DNA of 15,497 bases, taken from contig CAJUEZ010000045.1 of NCBI GenBank assembly GCA_910585485.1, forward strand, positions 1-15,497. Reading direction: 5' to 3'. A program made the translations under genes and the position numbers. Every line of letters starts with the position of its first letter. The first letter of the stretch is position 1. Of the stretch, positions 5,590-12,744 are shown piece after piece. The stretch is from an uncultured Clostridia bacterium. Lineage in GTDB: Bacteria; Bacillota; Clostridia; UBA1381. The notes below the pieces were generated by a model that saw only the letters and a list, made by a program, of their open reading frames with translations, searched no databases and had not been told where the DNA came from.

Positions 5590-8178
5590 ATGAAAACCTA
5601 CCACAACTTAACCGCCTTACAAACGGCACAAGAACTTAAAACAAATACAAAAACAGGACTGACCTCAAGCGAGGTAAAGAAACGACTCGTCATTCACGGA
5701 AAAAACGAGCTTGCTCAAAAGAAGAAAAAAAATATATTTATAAAATTTCTTGAACAGTTTAACGACTTTATGATAATAATACTTCTTGCCGCCGCGGCCG
5801 TATCATTTATAACATCTGTCATGCAGGGTAATGCCGACATAACAGAGCCTGTTATAATACTTGTTATAGTTGTCTTAAACGCGCTTCTCGGAGTAATTCA
5901 GGAAAAGCGAGCCGAAAAAAGTCTTGAAGCGTTGAAAAAGCTTTCATCGCCTCATGCCTGTGTTCTCAGAAACGGAAGCGAAGTGAATATAAGCGCGGCA
6001 AATGTAGTGCCGGGAGATATACTTATAGTCTCCGCGGGCGATCTCGTAGCCGCGGATTGCCGCCTTATATCCTCAAACAGCCTTGCCGTAGACGAATCCT
6101 CGCTTACAGGAGAATCACTTGCTGTTGAAAAAGACGCGGATATCATTCTGGAAGAGTTTGCCCCTTTGGGGGACAGACAAAATATCCTTCTTGCCTCCAC
6201 TTCTGTCACCGGCGGCAAAGGACGCGCCATAGTCACAGGCACAGGAATGAATACCGAGGTTGGACGTATAGCCGATATGCTGTTAAATGACAAGAAAGAA
6301 CAGACTCCTCTGCAGCAAAAGCTTGCCGACACAGGCAAAACGCTCGGCATAGCGGCGCTTTCAATATGTCTTATTATATTTATAGTAGGATTATTCCGCC
6401 ATATTCCTCCCTTCGATATGTTTATGACATCCGTTTCGCTTGCCGTTGCCGCAATTCCCGAAGGACTTCCCGCTATAGTCACAATTATGCTTGCCATTGG
6501 CGTTATGCGCATGTCAAAACACAACGCCATAGTCCGAAATCTTCCGTCTGTCGAAACGCTTGGCAGCGCGTCTGTAATTTGTTCCGACAAAACCGGCACT
6601 CTGACTCAGAATAAAATGACAGCATCAAAGGTATACACAAACGACGAAAAAATGCTTTATCGGCTTTGCGCAATGTGCTGTGACGGCGAAAGCGGTCATA
6701 AAAATCCTACCGAACAGGCGCTTCTCACCGCCGCGGCGGAACATGGTTATGACAAAGCCGCTCTCGACGCTAAATACAGACGCATTGACGAGATTCCGTT
6801 TGACTCCACGCGCAAACGCATGACCACAATGCACCGTGATATAAAAGGTTATAAAACTATTGTTAAAGGCGCGGTTGAATTTGTTCTGCCGCTGTGCAAA
6901 AACATATATAACGGTCAAAAACCCGTTCCTATGTCAGCGCAAAACCGAAAAAAAATACTTTCTGAAAACTCAAATATGACCTCTGAAGGACTGAGAGTAA
7001 TCGCCGTATGCTATCGCGATGACTACATGAAAAACGATATAAACGAAGATAACATGGTTTTCATAGGACTGGTAGGCATTGAAGATCCGCCTCGCAAAGA
7101 AGCGCAAATATCAGTTGAACAATGCAAACAAGCAGGTATTCGTCCCGTTATGATAACAGGCGACCATGCCGGCACAGCTTTATCCATCGCGAAACGTATT
7201 GGTATAGCTGATGACAAAACGGAGGTCATGACAGGTGATACTCTTGAAAAAATATCTGACACAGAACTTGCTCGCACTATAAAAAACTACAGTGTTTTCG
7301 CACGAGTGACTCCAAGCCATAAGATGAAAATAGTAAAAGCGCTAAAAGCTAACGGCGAAATTGTCGCAATGACCGGTGACGGTGTAAACGACGCTCCCGC
7401 GCTTTCCACTGCCGATATAGGGTGCAGTATGGGTATCACCGGAACAGATGTCGCAAAATCCGCTTCGGATATGATTCTTACTGATGATAATTTTTCTACA
7501 ATCGTATACGCTGTAAAAGAAGGACGAAATATTTTCGCCAATATCAAAAAAGCTGTTCAATTTCTGCTTTCGAGCAATATCGGAGAGATTCTTACAGTTT
7601 TCGGCGGAATAATGTTTGGCTGGTCATCCCCGCTTAACGCGATTCAGCTTCTATGGGTAAATCTTGTCACTGACTCTTTTCCCGCTATCGCCCTCGGTCT
7701 TGATTCACCCGACAAAGACATAATGGAAAGAAAACCGCGTTCGCCGAAAAAAGGATTGTTTGCTGATGGTCTATGGGCGGCGATAATCTTTGAGGGACTT
7801 ATGATAGGGTCACTGGCTTTGCTTGCATTTTCTATCGGAGCAAACGTCTTCGGTTCTCTTGTATACGGCAGAACAATGGCATTTGCGGTGCTAAGTATTT
7901 CACAGCTTGTTCATGCCTTTAATATGCGAAGCGAACATTCCGTTTTAAACGCGGGTCTCTTTAAAAATCCTTATCTTGTGCTTTCTCTTATCGCCGGACT
8001 CGCACTTGAAATATCCGTAATTTCTATACCGAAGCTTGCGGCTGCTTTCGGTGTTATGCCGCTCGGATTTGCCGGTTGGAGTCTTGTAGCGCTGCTATCG
8101 CTGATGCCGCTTGTCATTGTAGAACTGCAAAAGTTTGTAACAAGCTTTATACACATTGACAGACGCGCCGGCAGGTGA
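5590..8178 (+). CDS. P2A-type cation-transporting ATPase (Ca2+, possibly Mn2+, export)
   Basis: 862 aa, full length. Order: N-terminal cation-ATPase domain (1-60), TM1-2 (~60-103), actuator domain with TGES (173-176), TM3-4 (~251-305) with PEGLP (290-294), phosphorylation motif CSDKTGTLT (331-339, Asp333), nucleotide-binding domain with KGAVEF (426-431), hinge TGDGVNDAP (595-603), then TM5-10. Compared with SERCA, Ca2+ ligands are kept in TM4 (Glu291), TM5 (Asn663, Glu666) and TM6 (Asn691, Thr694, Asp695), while the TM8 Glu of site I is Gln772 (SISQLVHAFN). This suggests one high-affinity site, as in bacterial Ca2+ ATPases. It uses ATP to export the ion across the membrane. AGGAGG (5578-5583) lies 6 bases before the ATG. 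FeoA follows after 66 bases in the same direction, so co-transcription is possible. Ca2+ is favoured; Mn2+ is the main alternative. Confidence 0.95.
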   Translation: MKTYHNLTALQTAQELKTNTKTGLTSSEVKKRLVIHGKNELAQKKKKNIFIKFLEQFNDFMIIILLAAAAVSFITSVMQGNADITEPVIILVIVVLNALLGVIQEKRAEKSLEALKKLSSPHACVLRNGSEVNISAANVVPGDILIVSAGDLVAADCRLISSNSLAVDESSLTGESLAVEKDADIILEEFAPLGDRQNILLASTSVTGGKGRAIVTGTGMNTEVGRIADMLLNDKKEQTPLQQKLADTGKTLGIAALSICLIIFIVGLFRHIPPFDMFMTSVSLAVAAIPEGLPAIVTIMLAIGVMRMSKHNAIVRNLPSVETLGSASVICSDKTGTLTQNKMTASKVYTNDEKMLYRLCAMCCDGESGHKNPTEQALLTAAAEHGYDKAALDAKYRRIDEIPFDSTRKRMTTMHRDIKGYKTIVKGAVEFVLPLCKNIYNGQKPVPMSAQNRKKILSENSNMTSEGLRVIAVCYRDDYMKNDINEDNMVFIGLVGIEDPPRKEAQISVEQCKQAGIRPVMITGDHAGTALSIAKRIGIADDKTEVMTGDTLEKISDTELARTIKNYSVFARVTPSHKMKIVKALKANGEIVAMTGDGVNDAPALSTADIGCSMGITGTDVAKSASDMILTDDNFSTIVYAVKEGRNIFANIKKAVQFLLSSNIGEILTVFGGIMFGWSSPLNAIQLLWVNLVTDSFPAIALGLDSPDKDIMERKPRSPKKGLFADGLWAAIIFEGLMIGSLALLAFSIGANVFGSLVYGRTMAFAVLSISQLVHAFNMRSEHSVLNAGLFKNPYLVLSLIAGLALEISVISIPKLAAAFGVMPLGFAGWSLVALLSLMPLVIVELQKFVTSFIHIDRRAGR

Positions 8179-8197
8179 TATACTTTTGTAAGAAGAG

Positions 8198-8212
8198 GTA
8201 AATCCAATTTAC
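8198..8212. repeat. Inverted repeat upstream of feoA
   Basis: GTAAAT-CCA-ATTTAC, perfect 6-base arms with a 3-base centre, 33 bases before the feoA start. It could be an operator for a metal repressor or simply AT-rich chance. It does not resemble a canonical 19-bp Fur or DtxR box, and I see no clear promoter beside it. Confidence 0.25.
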
Positions 8213-8244
8213 ATAGTTATCACTTAAATTGAAGGGATTATCCA

Positions 8245-8493
8245 ATGATGACATTAAATGATTTGAAACAAAATGAAACAGGAATTATAACTGAAATCAA
8301 ATTAGAGGGGCTTATGAAAAGGCGGCTTATAGATATGGGGGTCACATCAGGTGTGTCTGTCACGATGCTCAGAGCCGCTCCTCTCGGCGACCCTGTTGAA
8401 TTTTATATTTTAGGATATAATCTAAGCCTTAGAAAAAAAGAGGCGGCAAAAATTTTGATTACAAAGGCGGATGATAAAAATGACAGCAAGTGA
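8245..8493 (+). CDS. feoA: Ferrous iron transport protein A
   Basis: 82 aa, the usual FeoA size. It is a single SH3-like domain with the family pattern G-x-I-T-x-I (13-18), LMKRRLIDMGV (23-33), PLGDPVEF (47-54) and LSLRKKEA (60-67). FeoA is a small cytoplasmic partner that supports FeoB-dependent Fe2+ uptake, probably by touching FeoB's cytoplasmic part. AAGGGA (8232-8237) lies 7 bases before the first ATG; a second ATG follows directly (8248) and is nearly as good. The 3' end overlaps feoB by 14 bases, so the two are translationally coupled. Confidence 0.93.
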   Translation: MMTLNDLKQNETGIITEIKLEGLMKRRLIDMGVTSGVSVTMLRAAPLGDPVEFYILGYNLSLRKKEAAKILITKADDKNDSK

Positions 8494-10543
8494 GTTTGGA
8501 CATGAATACGTGTTTGCGCTTGCGGGTAATCCAAACAGCGGAAAAACAACGCTTTTCAATGAGCTGACAGGCAGCCATTACGAAGTTGGAAACTGGGCAG
8601 GTGTAACAGTTGAGCGAAAAGAAGGCATATGCAAATATGTATATCATAATCATATAACGCACTTTGACACGCACGAACACCAGTCGGAGCATAAGCATGA
8701 CGAGGCGCATAATCATATACGTATAGTAGATTTGCCTGGTATTTATTCCCTTTCTCCCAACAGTGCCGAAGAGGTTATAACAAGAGACTATATTCTTAAT
8801 GAGAAACCGGACTTGATACTTAACATAGTTGACGCGACCAATCTCGAAAGAAACATCTATCTAAGCACACAGCTTGCAGAGATGGGAACTCCAATGGTCA
8901 TCGCGCTTAATATGATGGACGCGCTTGAAGAAAACGGCTTTGAAATTGATGTAGATGGTTTACAAGAGGCTCTGGGAATACGCATTATGACAATCTCAGC
9001 AAGCAAAGGCAGAGGAGTTCAGGACCTTGTCACTGAATGTCTGAACATCGCCTCCGAAAAAAAAATTCCGCAATGCCCTCTAACTTACGGTTCGAAAACA
9101 GAACAGTCCATAACCGAAATACAGTCTGAGGAAAAACTTAACAGACTATGCGCTGTCAAACTGATTGAGCGTGACGCGCGTTTGAAAAGCGATATAAAAT
9201 CAGAAAAAACAAACAAAATCCTTGAAGACATATCAGATGATATAAAAGACATTGAAACATACATAGCCGAAAAGCGTTACAATTTCATAAAAAAAGCGAC
9301 AAAGCAATGCGTCAAAGTAGTCGGCAAAAACCGGCAGACGGCTCGAACACGAAAAATAGACTCGGTTGTTACACATCCGATACTTGCCATACCTGTTTTT
9401 ATTATAATAATGTTTCTCGTTTTTCAGATAACTTTCGGCTCGTTCGGCTCAATGCTCTCAGACTGGGTCGATCACCTTTTTAACGTTCAGTTTGCCTCGC
9501 TTGTTGAAAAAGGTCTTACCTCGATAGGCACAGGAGCGTTCATCAAAGGACTTGTCATTGAAGGAATCATTGCCGGAGTAGGCGGAGTAATTACATTCTT
9601 TCCGCAGATTATGCTTTTGTTTCTGTTTCTGTCATTCCTTGAAGACTCGGGATACATGGCGCGCACAGCATTTATAATGGATAAGCTGTTTATGAAACTT
9701 GGTCTTTCAGGCAAGTCATTTGTACCTATGATTATGGGATTCGGGTGCAGCGTTCCCGCCATAATGTCGGTTAGAACACTTGAAAACGAGCGGGACAGAA
9801 AACTCACGCTTCTGCTCATACCCTTCATGTCATGCGGAGCGAAAATGCCGGTATATGCCATATTTACAGCGGCTCTTTTTCCAAATCACGCGGGAATTGT
9901 AACCTTTAGCCTATACCTTATCGGCATACTGCTCGCCGTTATATCGGGACTTATATTTTCACGCACTGTTATGAAAGGCGACATTCCTCCGTTTGTTTTG
10001 GAACTTCCACCCTACCGCATGCCGACCCTTAAATCCACTTTCCATCACATGTGGGAAAAAGCAAAAGATTTTGCGATACGCGCGGGAACGGTACTTTTTG
10101 CGGCAAGCGTTATAATATGGCTGCTTCAAAACCTTGATTTAAGTCTTCATATGGTCAGCGACAGTCGTGACAGCATAATCGGAATTATCGGACAAATAAT
10201 CGCGCCGATATTTGCTCCCTGCGGATTTGGAAACTGGCAGGCGGCTGTCAGCCTTATATCAGGTTTTGCCGCAAAAGAGGCGGTTGTGTCTTCAATGACT
10301 ATTCTGTACGGCGCAGGCAACAGCGCGGGACTCGTATCAGCGCTCGCTCATATATTTACACCGCTTTCGGCTTACGCATTCCTCGTATTTGTATTGCTGT
10401 ACGTTCCTTGTATAGCGGCGGTATCAGCGCTTGCCGGCGAGTTGAACTCCCGAAAACTCACCATATTTTCAGTGCTTTATCAAATAGGTATTGCATGGAT
10501 AATGTCAATGCTTGTCTTTCAAATCGGCAGCCTGTTTGTGTAG
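8480..10543 (+). CDS. feoB: Ferrous iron transporter B with a histidine-rich insertion in the G domain
   Basis: 687 aa from the ATG at 8480; AAAGGCGG ends 9 bases upstream, whereas the in-frame ATG at 8471 directly abuts it. The N-terminal GTPase shows G1 GNPNSGKTT (16-24), G2 Thr43 in GVTVE, G3 DLPG (84-87), G4 NMMD (144-147) and G5 SASKG (173-177), then a GDI-like helical part (~195-285) and the polytopic channel (~298-687). The two Gate repeats carry GFGCSVPAIMS (420-430) and SCGAKMPVY (451-459); another conserved Cys is in YVPC (641-644). FeoB imports Fe2+ across the cytoplasmic membrane. Unusual: between switch I and G3, where most FeoB proteins have a short beta-hairpin, residues 56-79 contain nine His (56, 58, 61, 65, 67, 71, 73, 77, 79) among acidic residues, a probable metal-binding loop. 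FeoA is upstream; a DtxR-like regulator follows. Confidence 0.96.
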   Translation: MTASEFGHEYVFALAGNPNSGKTTLFNELTGSHYEVGNWAGVTVERKEGICKYVYHNHITHFDTHEHQSEHKHDEAHNHIRIVDLPGIYSLSPNSAEEVITRDYILNEKPDLILNIVDATNLERNIYLSTQLAEMGTPMVIALNMMDALEENGFEIDVDGLQEALGIRIMTISASKGRGVQDLVTECLNIASEKKIPQCPLTYGSKTEQSITEIQSEEKLNRLCAVKLIERDARLKSDIKSEKTNKILEDISDDIKDIETYIAEKRYNFIKKATKQCVKVVGKNRQTARTRKIDSVVTHPILAIPVFIIIMFLVFQITFGSFGSMLSDWVDHLFNVQFASLVEKGLTSIGTGAFIKGLVIEGIIAGVGGVITFFPQIMLLFLFLSFLEDSGYMARTAFIMDKLFMKLGLSGKSFVPMIMGFGCSVPAIMSVRTLENERDRKLTLLLIPFMSCGAKMPVYAIFTAALFPNHAGIVTFSLYLIGILLAVISGLIFSRTVMKGDIPPFVLELPPYRMPTLKSTFHHMWEKAKDFAIRAGTVLFAASVIIWLLQNLDLSLHMVSDSRDSIIGIIGQIIAPIFAPCGFGNWQAAVSLISGFAAKEAVVSSMTILYGAGNSAGLVSALAHIFTPLSAYAFLVFVLLYVPCIAAVSALAGELNSRKLTIFSVLYQIGIAWIMSMLVFQIGSLFV

Positions 10544-10567
10544 ACTGTACAAAATTAATGTTAGCTA

Positions 10568-10596
10568 TTGCAAATACTCTCGTTTTGAGGTATAAT
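10568..10596 (+). promoter_or_regulatory. Sigma-A promoter between feoB and the DtxR-like gene
   Basis: TTGCAA (10568-10573), a 17-base spacer and a perfect TATAAT (10591-10596). Transcription would start near 10603, only about 30 bases before a strong intrinsic terminator. Confidence 0.8.
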
Positions 10597-10618
10597 AGTC
10601 ACATATTAAATATTATAC
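10590..10618. promoter_or_regulatory. Inverted repeat over the -10 and start site
   Basis: GTATAATA (10590-10597) and TATTATAC (10611-10618) are perfect 8-base arms around a 13-base spacer. The left arm contains the -10. It is a plausible operator for autoregulation by the DtxR-like protein, although the sequence is not the classical DtxR box. Confidence 0.35.
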
Positions 10619-10634
10619 GGCTTATTTGAAACCA

Positions 10635-10679
10635 AAGAGGGTTTTAGAAACTGACGTTTCTATACCCTCTTATTTTTTT
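10635..10679 (+). terminator. Strong intrinsic terminator in the leader of the DtxR-like gene
   Basis: AAGAGGGT (10635-10642) pairs with ACCCTCTT (10664-10671), and TAGAAAC (10645-10651) with GTTTCTA (10656-10662), giving about 15 pairs with a TGAC loop, followed by A and seven T. It can end the feoAB transcript, but it also lies between a promoter and the regulator's ribosome binding site. A competing hairpin AAACC/GGTTT (about 10629-10645) overlaps its 5' arm. Confidence 0.85.
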
Positions 10680-10696
10680 ACCGGAGGTATACGATT

Positions 10697-11080
10697 ATGG
10701 TAGTTGATAACAATACTTGCATTTCAAGCGCTCTTGAAGACTATCTTGAAGCGATTTTTGAGATTTCAAAATCAAAATCAAGTGTGCGAATAACCGACAT
10801 CGCCTTACAACTCGGCATTTCCAAACCGAGCGTCAACAGGGCGGTAAACACGCTAAAAAAACAAGGACTCGTTTCCCATGAACCTTATGGAGATATTACT
10901 CTTACGCAGCGTGGACTGGCAATAGGCGAAGCGGTAAAACACAAGCATATTATGATAAAGGAATTTCTGATAAACGTGCTTCACATAAGCGAAAGTGAAG
11001 CGGAAAAAGAAGCGTGTATGATTGAACACAATATCAGTCAAAATACAGTTGAAAAAATGAAAAGTTTTATGGAAAAATAA
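10697..11080 (+). CDS. DtxR/MntR-family metal-dependent repressor (short form)
   Basis: 127 aa. Winged helix-turn-helix at ~12-75 (RITDIALQLGISKPSVNRAV, 31-50) and a dimerisation/metal-binding helix pair (~76-125). The C-terminal SH3-like domain of DtxR (226 aa) is absent, as in MntR (~142 aa). Ligand positions by alignment: Asp15 and Glu18 in LEDYLEAI as in MntR, His84, and EACMIEH (106-111 region) with Cys107, Glu110 and His111. The Cys is typical of the Fe-sensing DtxR/IdeR group, where Mn-sensing MntR has Glu. Metal-bound protein would bind DNA and repress uptake genes. Its place behind feoAB and the Cys ligand favour Fe2+ sensing and control of feoAB; this is inference. GGAGG (10683-10687) lies 9 bases before the ATG. 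The leader contains a promoter and a terminator. Confidence 0.92.
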   Translation: MVVDNNTCISSALEDYLEAIFEISKSKSSVRITDIALQLGISKPSVNRAVNTLKKQGLVSHEPYGDITLTQRGLAIGEAVKHKHIMIKEFLINVLHISESEAEKEACMIEHNISQNTVEKMKSFMEK

Positions 11081-11102
11081 ATTTAAACGAGAAATTGCCG
11101 CG

Positions 11103-11145
11103 ATATCCTCTCCGTCATTTACTATGCAAATGACGGAGAGGGTAT
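11103..11145. repeat. Very stable hairpin without U-tract between convergent genes
   Basis: CCTCTCCGTCATTT (11107-11120) and AAATGACGGAGAGG (11128-11141) are perfect 14-base arms around ACTATGC, extended to about 18 pairs by ATAT/GTAT. Neither strand has a T-run after it, so it is not a textbook intrinsic terminator. It probably ends or protects the 3' ends of the DtxR-like gene (plus) and the oxidoreductase gene (minus). Confidence 0.5.
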
Positions 11146-11180
11146 GCGCCCTATTCAACAATTTATCTCATGTCTGAATA

Positions 11181-12416
11181 TTATACATCTCTATCATGAA
11201 TTAAACCCTTCATATATTCGTCCATGGCATCCGCAACTTGTTTTGAGTATGCCACAGCTTCAACGACCGTCTTTGCGCCTCGAACAACGTCACCTGACGC
11301 GAATATACCGTCACGGGTTGTTTCTCCGAATGTGTTTGTCACAAGCAGACCTTTATCATTAACTTCAAGTCCTGTAGTTGTTGAAACTATTCTATCCTTA
11401 GGTCCCTGGCTTATCGCTATAATTGTAGAATCCGCAGGATAAAGATTTTCCGTTCCGCGTATCGGAGAAAGATTTCCTTTTCCGTCACACTCAAGTTCAA
11501 CAAAAACTACTCCCTCATCCACAATTTCCACAGGCTCAACGTGAACGACAAATTCAACACCGTCAATCTTAGCGTAATCCACCTCACGCTGACTTGCCGC
11601 CAAATGATCGCTTCTGGAGAATACTGTCACCTTCTTTGCCCCGTGACGAAGCGCCGTGCGCGCGACGTCCATCGCGCTGTTGCCCGCGCCTATTATGTTG
11701 ACCGTTTCACCAAGGCGATAGACTTCTGGATTTGTCAGATAATTAATCGCATAATGCGCGTTGCCAAGCGTCTCACCTTTTATATGCAGTGTGTTTGGAC
11801 GCCAAACACCTGTTCCGATAAATATAGAACTGTAACCGTCTCTGAACATATCATCAACGCTTATAGTAGTTCCTATTGATGTGTTCGGTCTTATCTTTAT
11901 CCCCAACTCCCAAAGTTTTCTTTTATATCTCGCCAAAATAGTCTTTGGAAGACGAAATTCGGGAATGCCGTATTGAAGAACTCCTCCGATTTTTTCCTTT
12001 GCCTCAAAAATCGTAATATCATAGCCTCGCTGCGCTAAAATTATAGCGATTGTGATTCCTGCCGGTCCCGAACCTATGATACCGGCCTTCATACCGTTTT
12101 TTTCAATACCCGAAAAACCGAGTTTATCAAAATAGTTCTCCGAAATATAATTTTCTATACTGCTTATATGCACGGGCGAACCTTTATGATTTAACACGCA
12201 ATGTCCCTCGCACTGATTTTCATGATTACATATGAGCGAGCATACAATAGACATAGGATTATTTTCAAACACCATTTCTCCCGCTCTGTTTATATCCCCC
12301 TCCAGAAATGTATGTATCATATCCGGAATCGGAGTATTTATCGGGCAGCCTTCTCTGCACATCGGTTTTTTACAGTTAAGACATCTCTTTGCTTCATTTA
12401 TAACGTGAATAGCCAT
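11181..12416 (-). CDS. GltD-like NAD(P)H oxidoreductase with two Fe-S cysteine clusters (stand-alone)
   Basis: 411 aa. The N-terminal Fe-S domain has C12-x2-C15-x4-C20-x3-C24 followed by P, and C59-x3-C63-x5-C69-x3-C73, the pattern of two [4Fe-4S] clusters in glutamate synthase small subunits and relatives. FAD-binding GSGPAG (115-120), the GGVLQYGIPEFRLP segment (144-157) and nucleotide-binding GAGNSAMD (243-250) follow; the C-terminal GDVVRGAKTVVEAV (375-388) closes the FAD site. Such proteins move electrons between NAD(P)H and a partner: the glutamate synthase large subunit, NfnA-type ferredoxin-NAD reductases, or dihydropyrimidine-dehydrogenase-like enzymes. No partner gene is in the window, so the reaction is open. 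The length is shorter than typical GltD (~450-490 aa). AAAGGG lies 10 bases before the ATG, and a promoter with a palindromic spacer precedes it. Confidence 0.93.
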   Translation of the reverse strand: MAIHVINEAKRCLNCKKPMCREGCPINTPIPDMIHTFLEGDINRAGEMVFENNPMSIVCSLICNHENQCEGHCVLNHKGSPVHISSIENYISENYFDKLGFSGIEKNGMKAGIIGSGPAGITIAIILAQRGYDITIFEAKEKIGGVLQYGIPEFRLPKTILARYKRKLWELGIKIRPNTSIGTTISVDDMFRDGYSSIFIGTGVWRPNTLHIKGETLGNAHYAINYLTNPEVYRLGETVNIIGAGNSAMDVARTALRHGAKKVTVFSRSDHLAASQREVDYAKIDGVEFVVHVEPVEIVDEGVVFVELECDGKGNLSPIRGTENLYPADSTIIAISQGPKDRIVSTTTGLEVNDKGLLVTNTFGETTRDGIFASGDVVRGAKTVVEAVAYSKQVADAMDEYMKGLIHDRDV

Positions 12417-12454
12417 TTTTTCATTTCCCTTTCATAAATTTCTTTTATATATTA

Positions 12455-12483
12455 AGTCTATCACATTTAATGTGAAATCTCAA
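12455..12483 (-). promoter_or_regulatory. Probable promoter of the GltD-like gene
   Basis: On the minus strand TTGAGA (12478-12483), a 17-base spacer and TAGACT (12455-12460). The -10 is only 4 of 6; an alternative TAATAT lies a few bases further downstream. Confidence 0.5.
12461..12475. promoter_or_regulatory. Candidate operator in the promoter spacer of the GltD-like gene
   Basis: TCACAT-TTA-ATGTGA, perfect 6-base arms, fills the spacer between the proposed -35 and -10. A protein bound here would block RNA polymerase. It is not a CRP/FNR site (those read TGTGA..TCACA) and not the Rex consensus; the regulator is unknown. Confidence 0.4.
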
Positions 12484-12666
12484 CAGTATTTATAATAAAT
12501 TTTATTGACAATTTGTTAATTTTTTCTTTAGTGCGTGGTGACTCGCCTTGTTTTTTCCATACGGCAAATATACATATCGTTTATCATCACAATAATTACG
12601 GTAATTTCCCTGCTTTTTATATGTTAAAACGTCGTCTCAATATTACTATTGCCAATACAAATTTAA
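12484..12666. other. AT-rich intergenic stretch, nothing recognised
   Basis: This is the upstream part of the 328-base gap between the GltD-like start and the leucine leader peptide. It is AT-rich, has a lone TTGACA at 12505-12510 without a usable -10, and has no ORF with a ribosome binding site and no clear hairpin. An open plus frame at 12513-12698 has no supporting signal. Confidence 0.5.
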
Positions 12667-12681
12667 AATTTTTTGAAAAAA
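12667..12681. promoter_or_regulatory. Weak CodY-box-like sequence upstream of the leu promoter
   Basis: AATTTTTTGAAAAAA matches the CodY consensus AATTTTCWGAAAATT at 12 of 15 positions and ends 3 bases before the -35. Placement fits repression by CodY, the usual branched-chain amino acid sensor of Bacillota. In DNA this AT-rich the match could be chance. Confidence 0.25.
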
Positions 12682-12684
12682 ATA

Positions 12685-12713
12685 TTGACAGAATGTAAAT
12701 TTTATTGTAGAAT
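12685..12713 (+). promoter_or_regulatory. Sigma-A promoter of the leucine leader and leuA
   Basis: TTGACA (12685-12690, perfect), a 17-base spacer and TAGAAT (12708-12713). The start near 12720 gives a leader of about 209 bases before leuA. Confidence 0.85.
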
Positions 12714-12744
12714 ACCAGTATAGTATAGAGAGAGGTATATTATT

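Noticed and set aside
5952..6599. 215-aa minus-strand open frame inside the ATPase gene
   Set aside because: Antisense shadow of a well-conserved P-type ATPase coding region; no ribosome binding site and no recognisable protein.
8471..8479. FeoB start at the ATG at 8471
   Set aside because: The AAAGGCGG ribosome binding site directly abuts this ATG; the ATG at 8480 has a 9-base spacing.
10408..10629. 73-aa plus-strand frame across the feoB end and its promoter region
   Set aside because: It overlaps feoB out of frame, runs over the promoter at 10568-10596, and has no ribosome binding site.
8245..11080. A feoC gene in the Feo operon
   Set aside because: No small winged-helix FeoC-like ORF is present; the helix-turn-helix gene after feoB has DtxR-family ligands and length.
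12513..12698. 61-aa frame upstream of the leu promoter
   Set aside because: No ribosome binding site, AT-rich composition, and it overlaps the leu -35; no conserved features.
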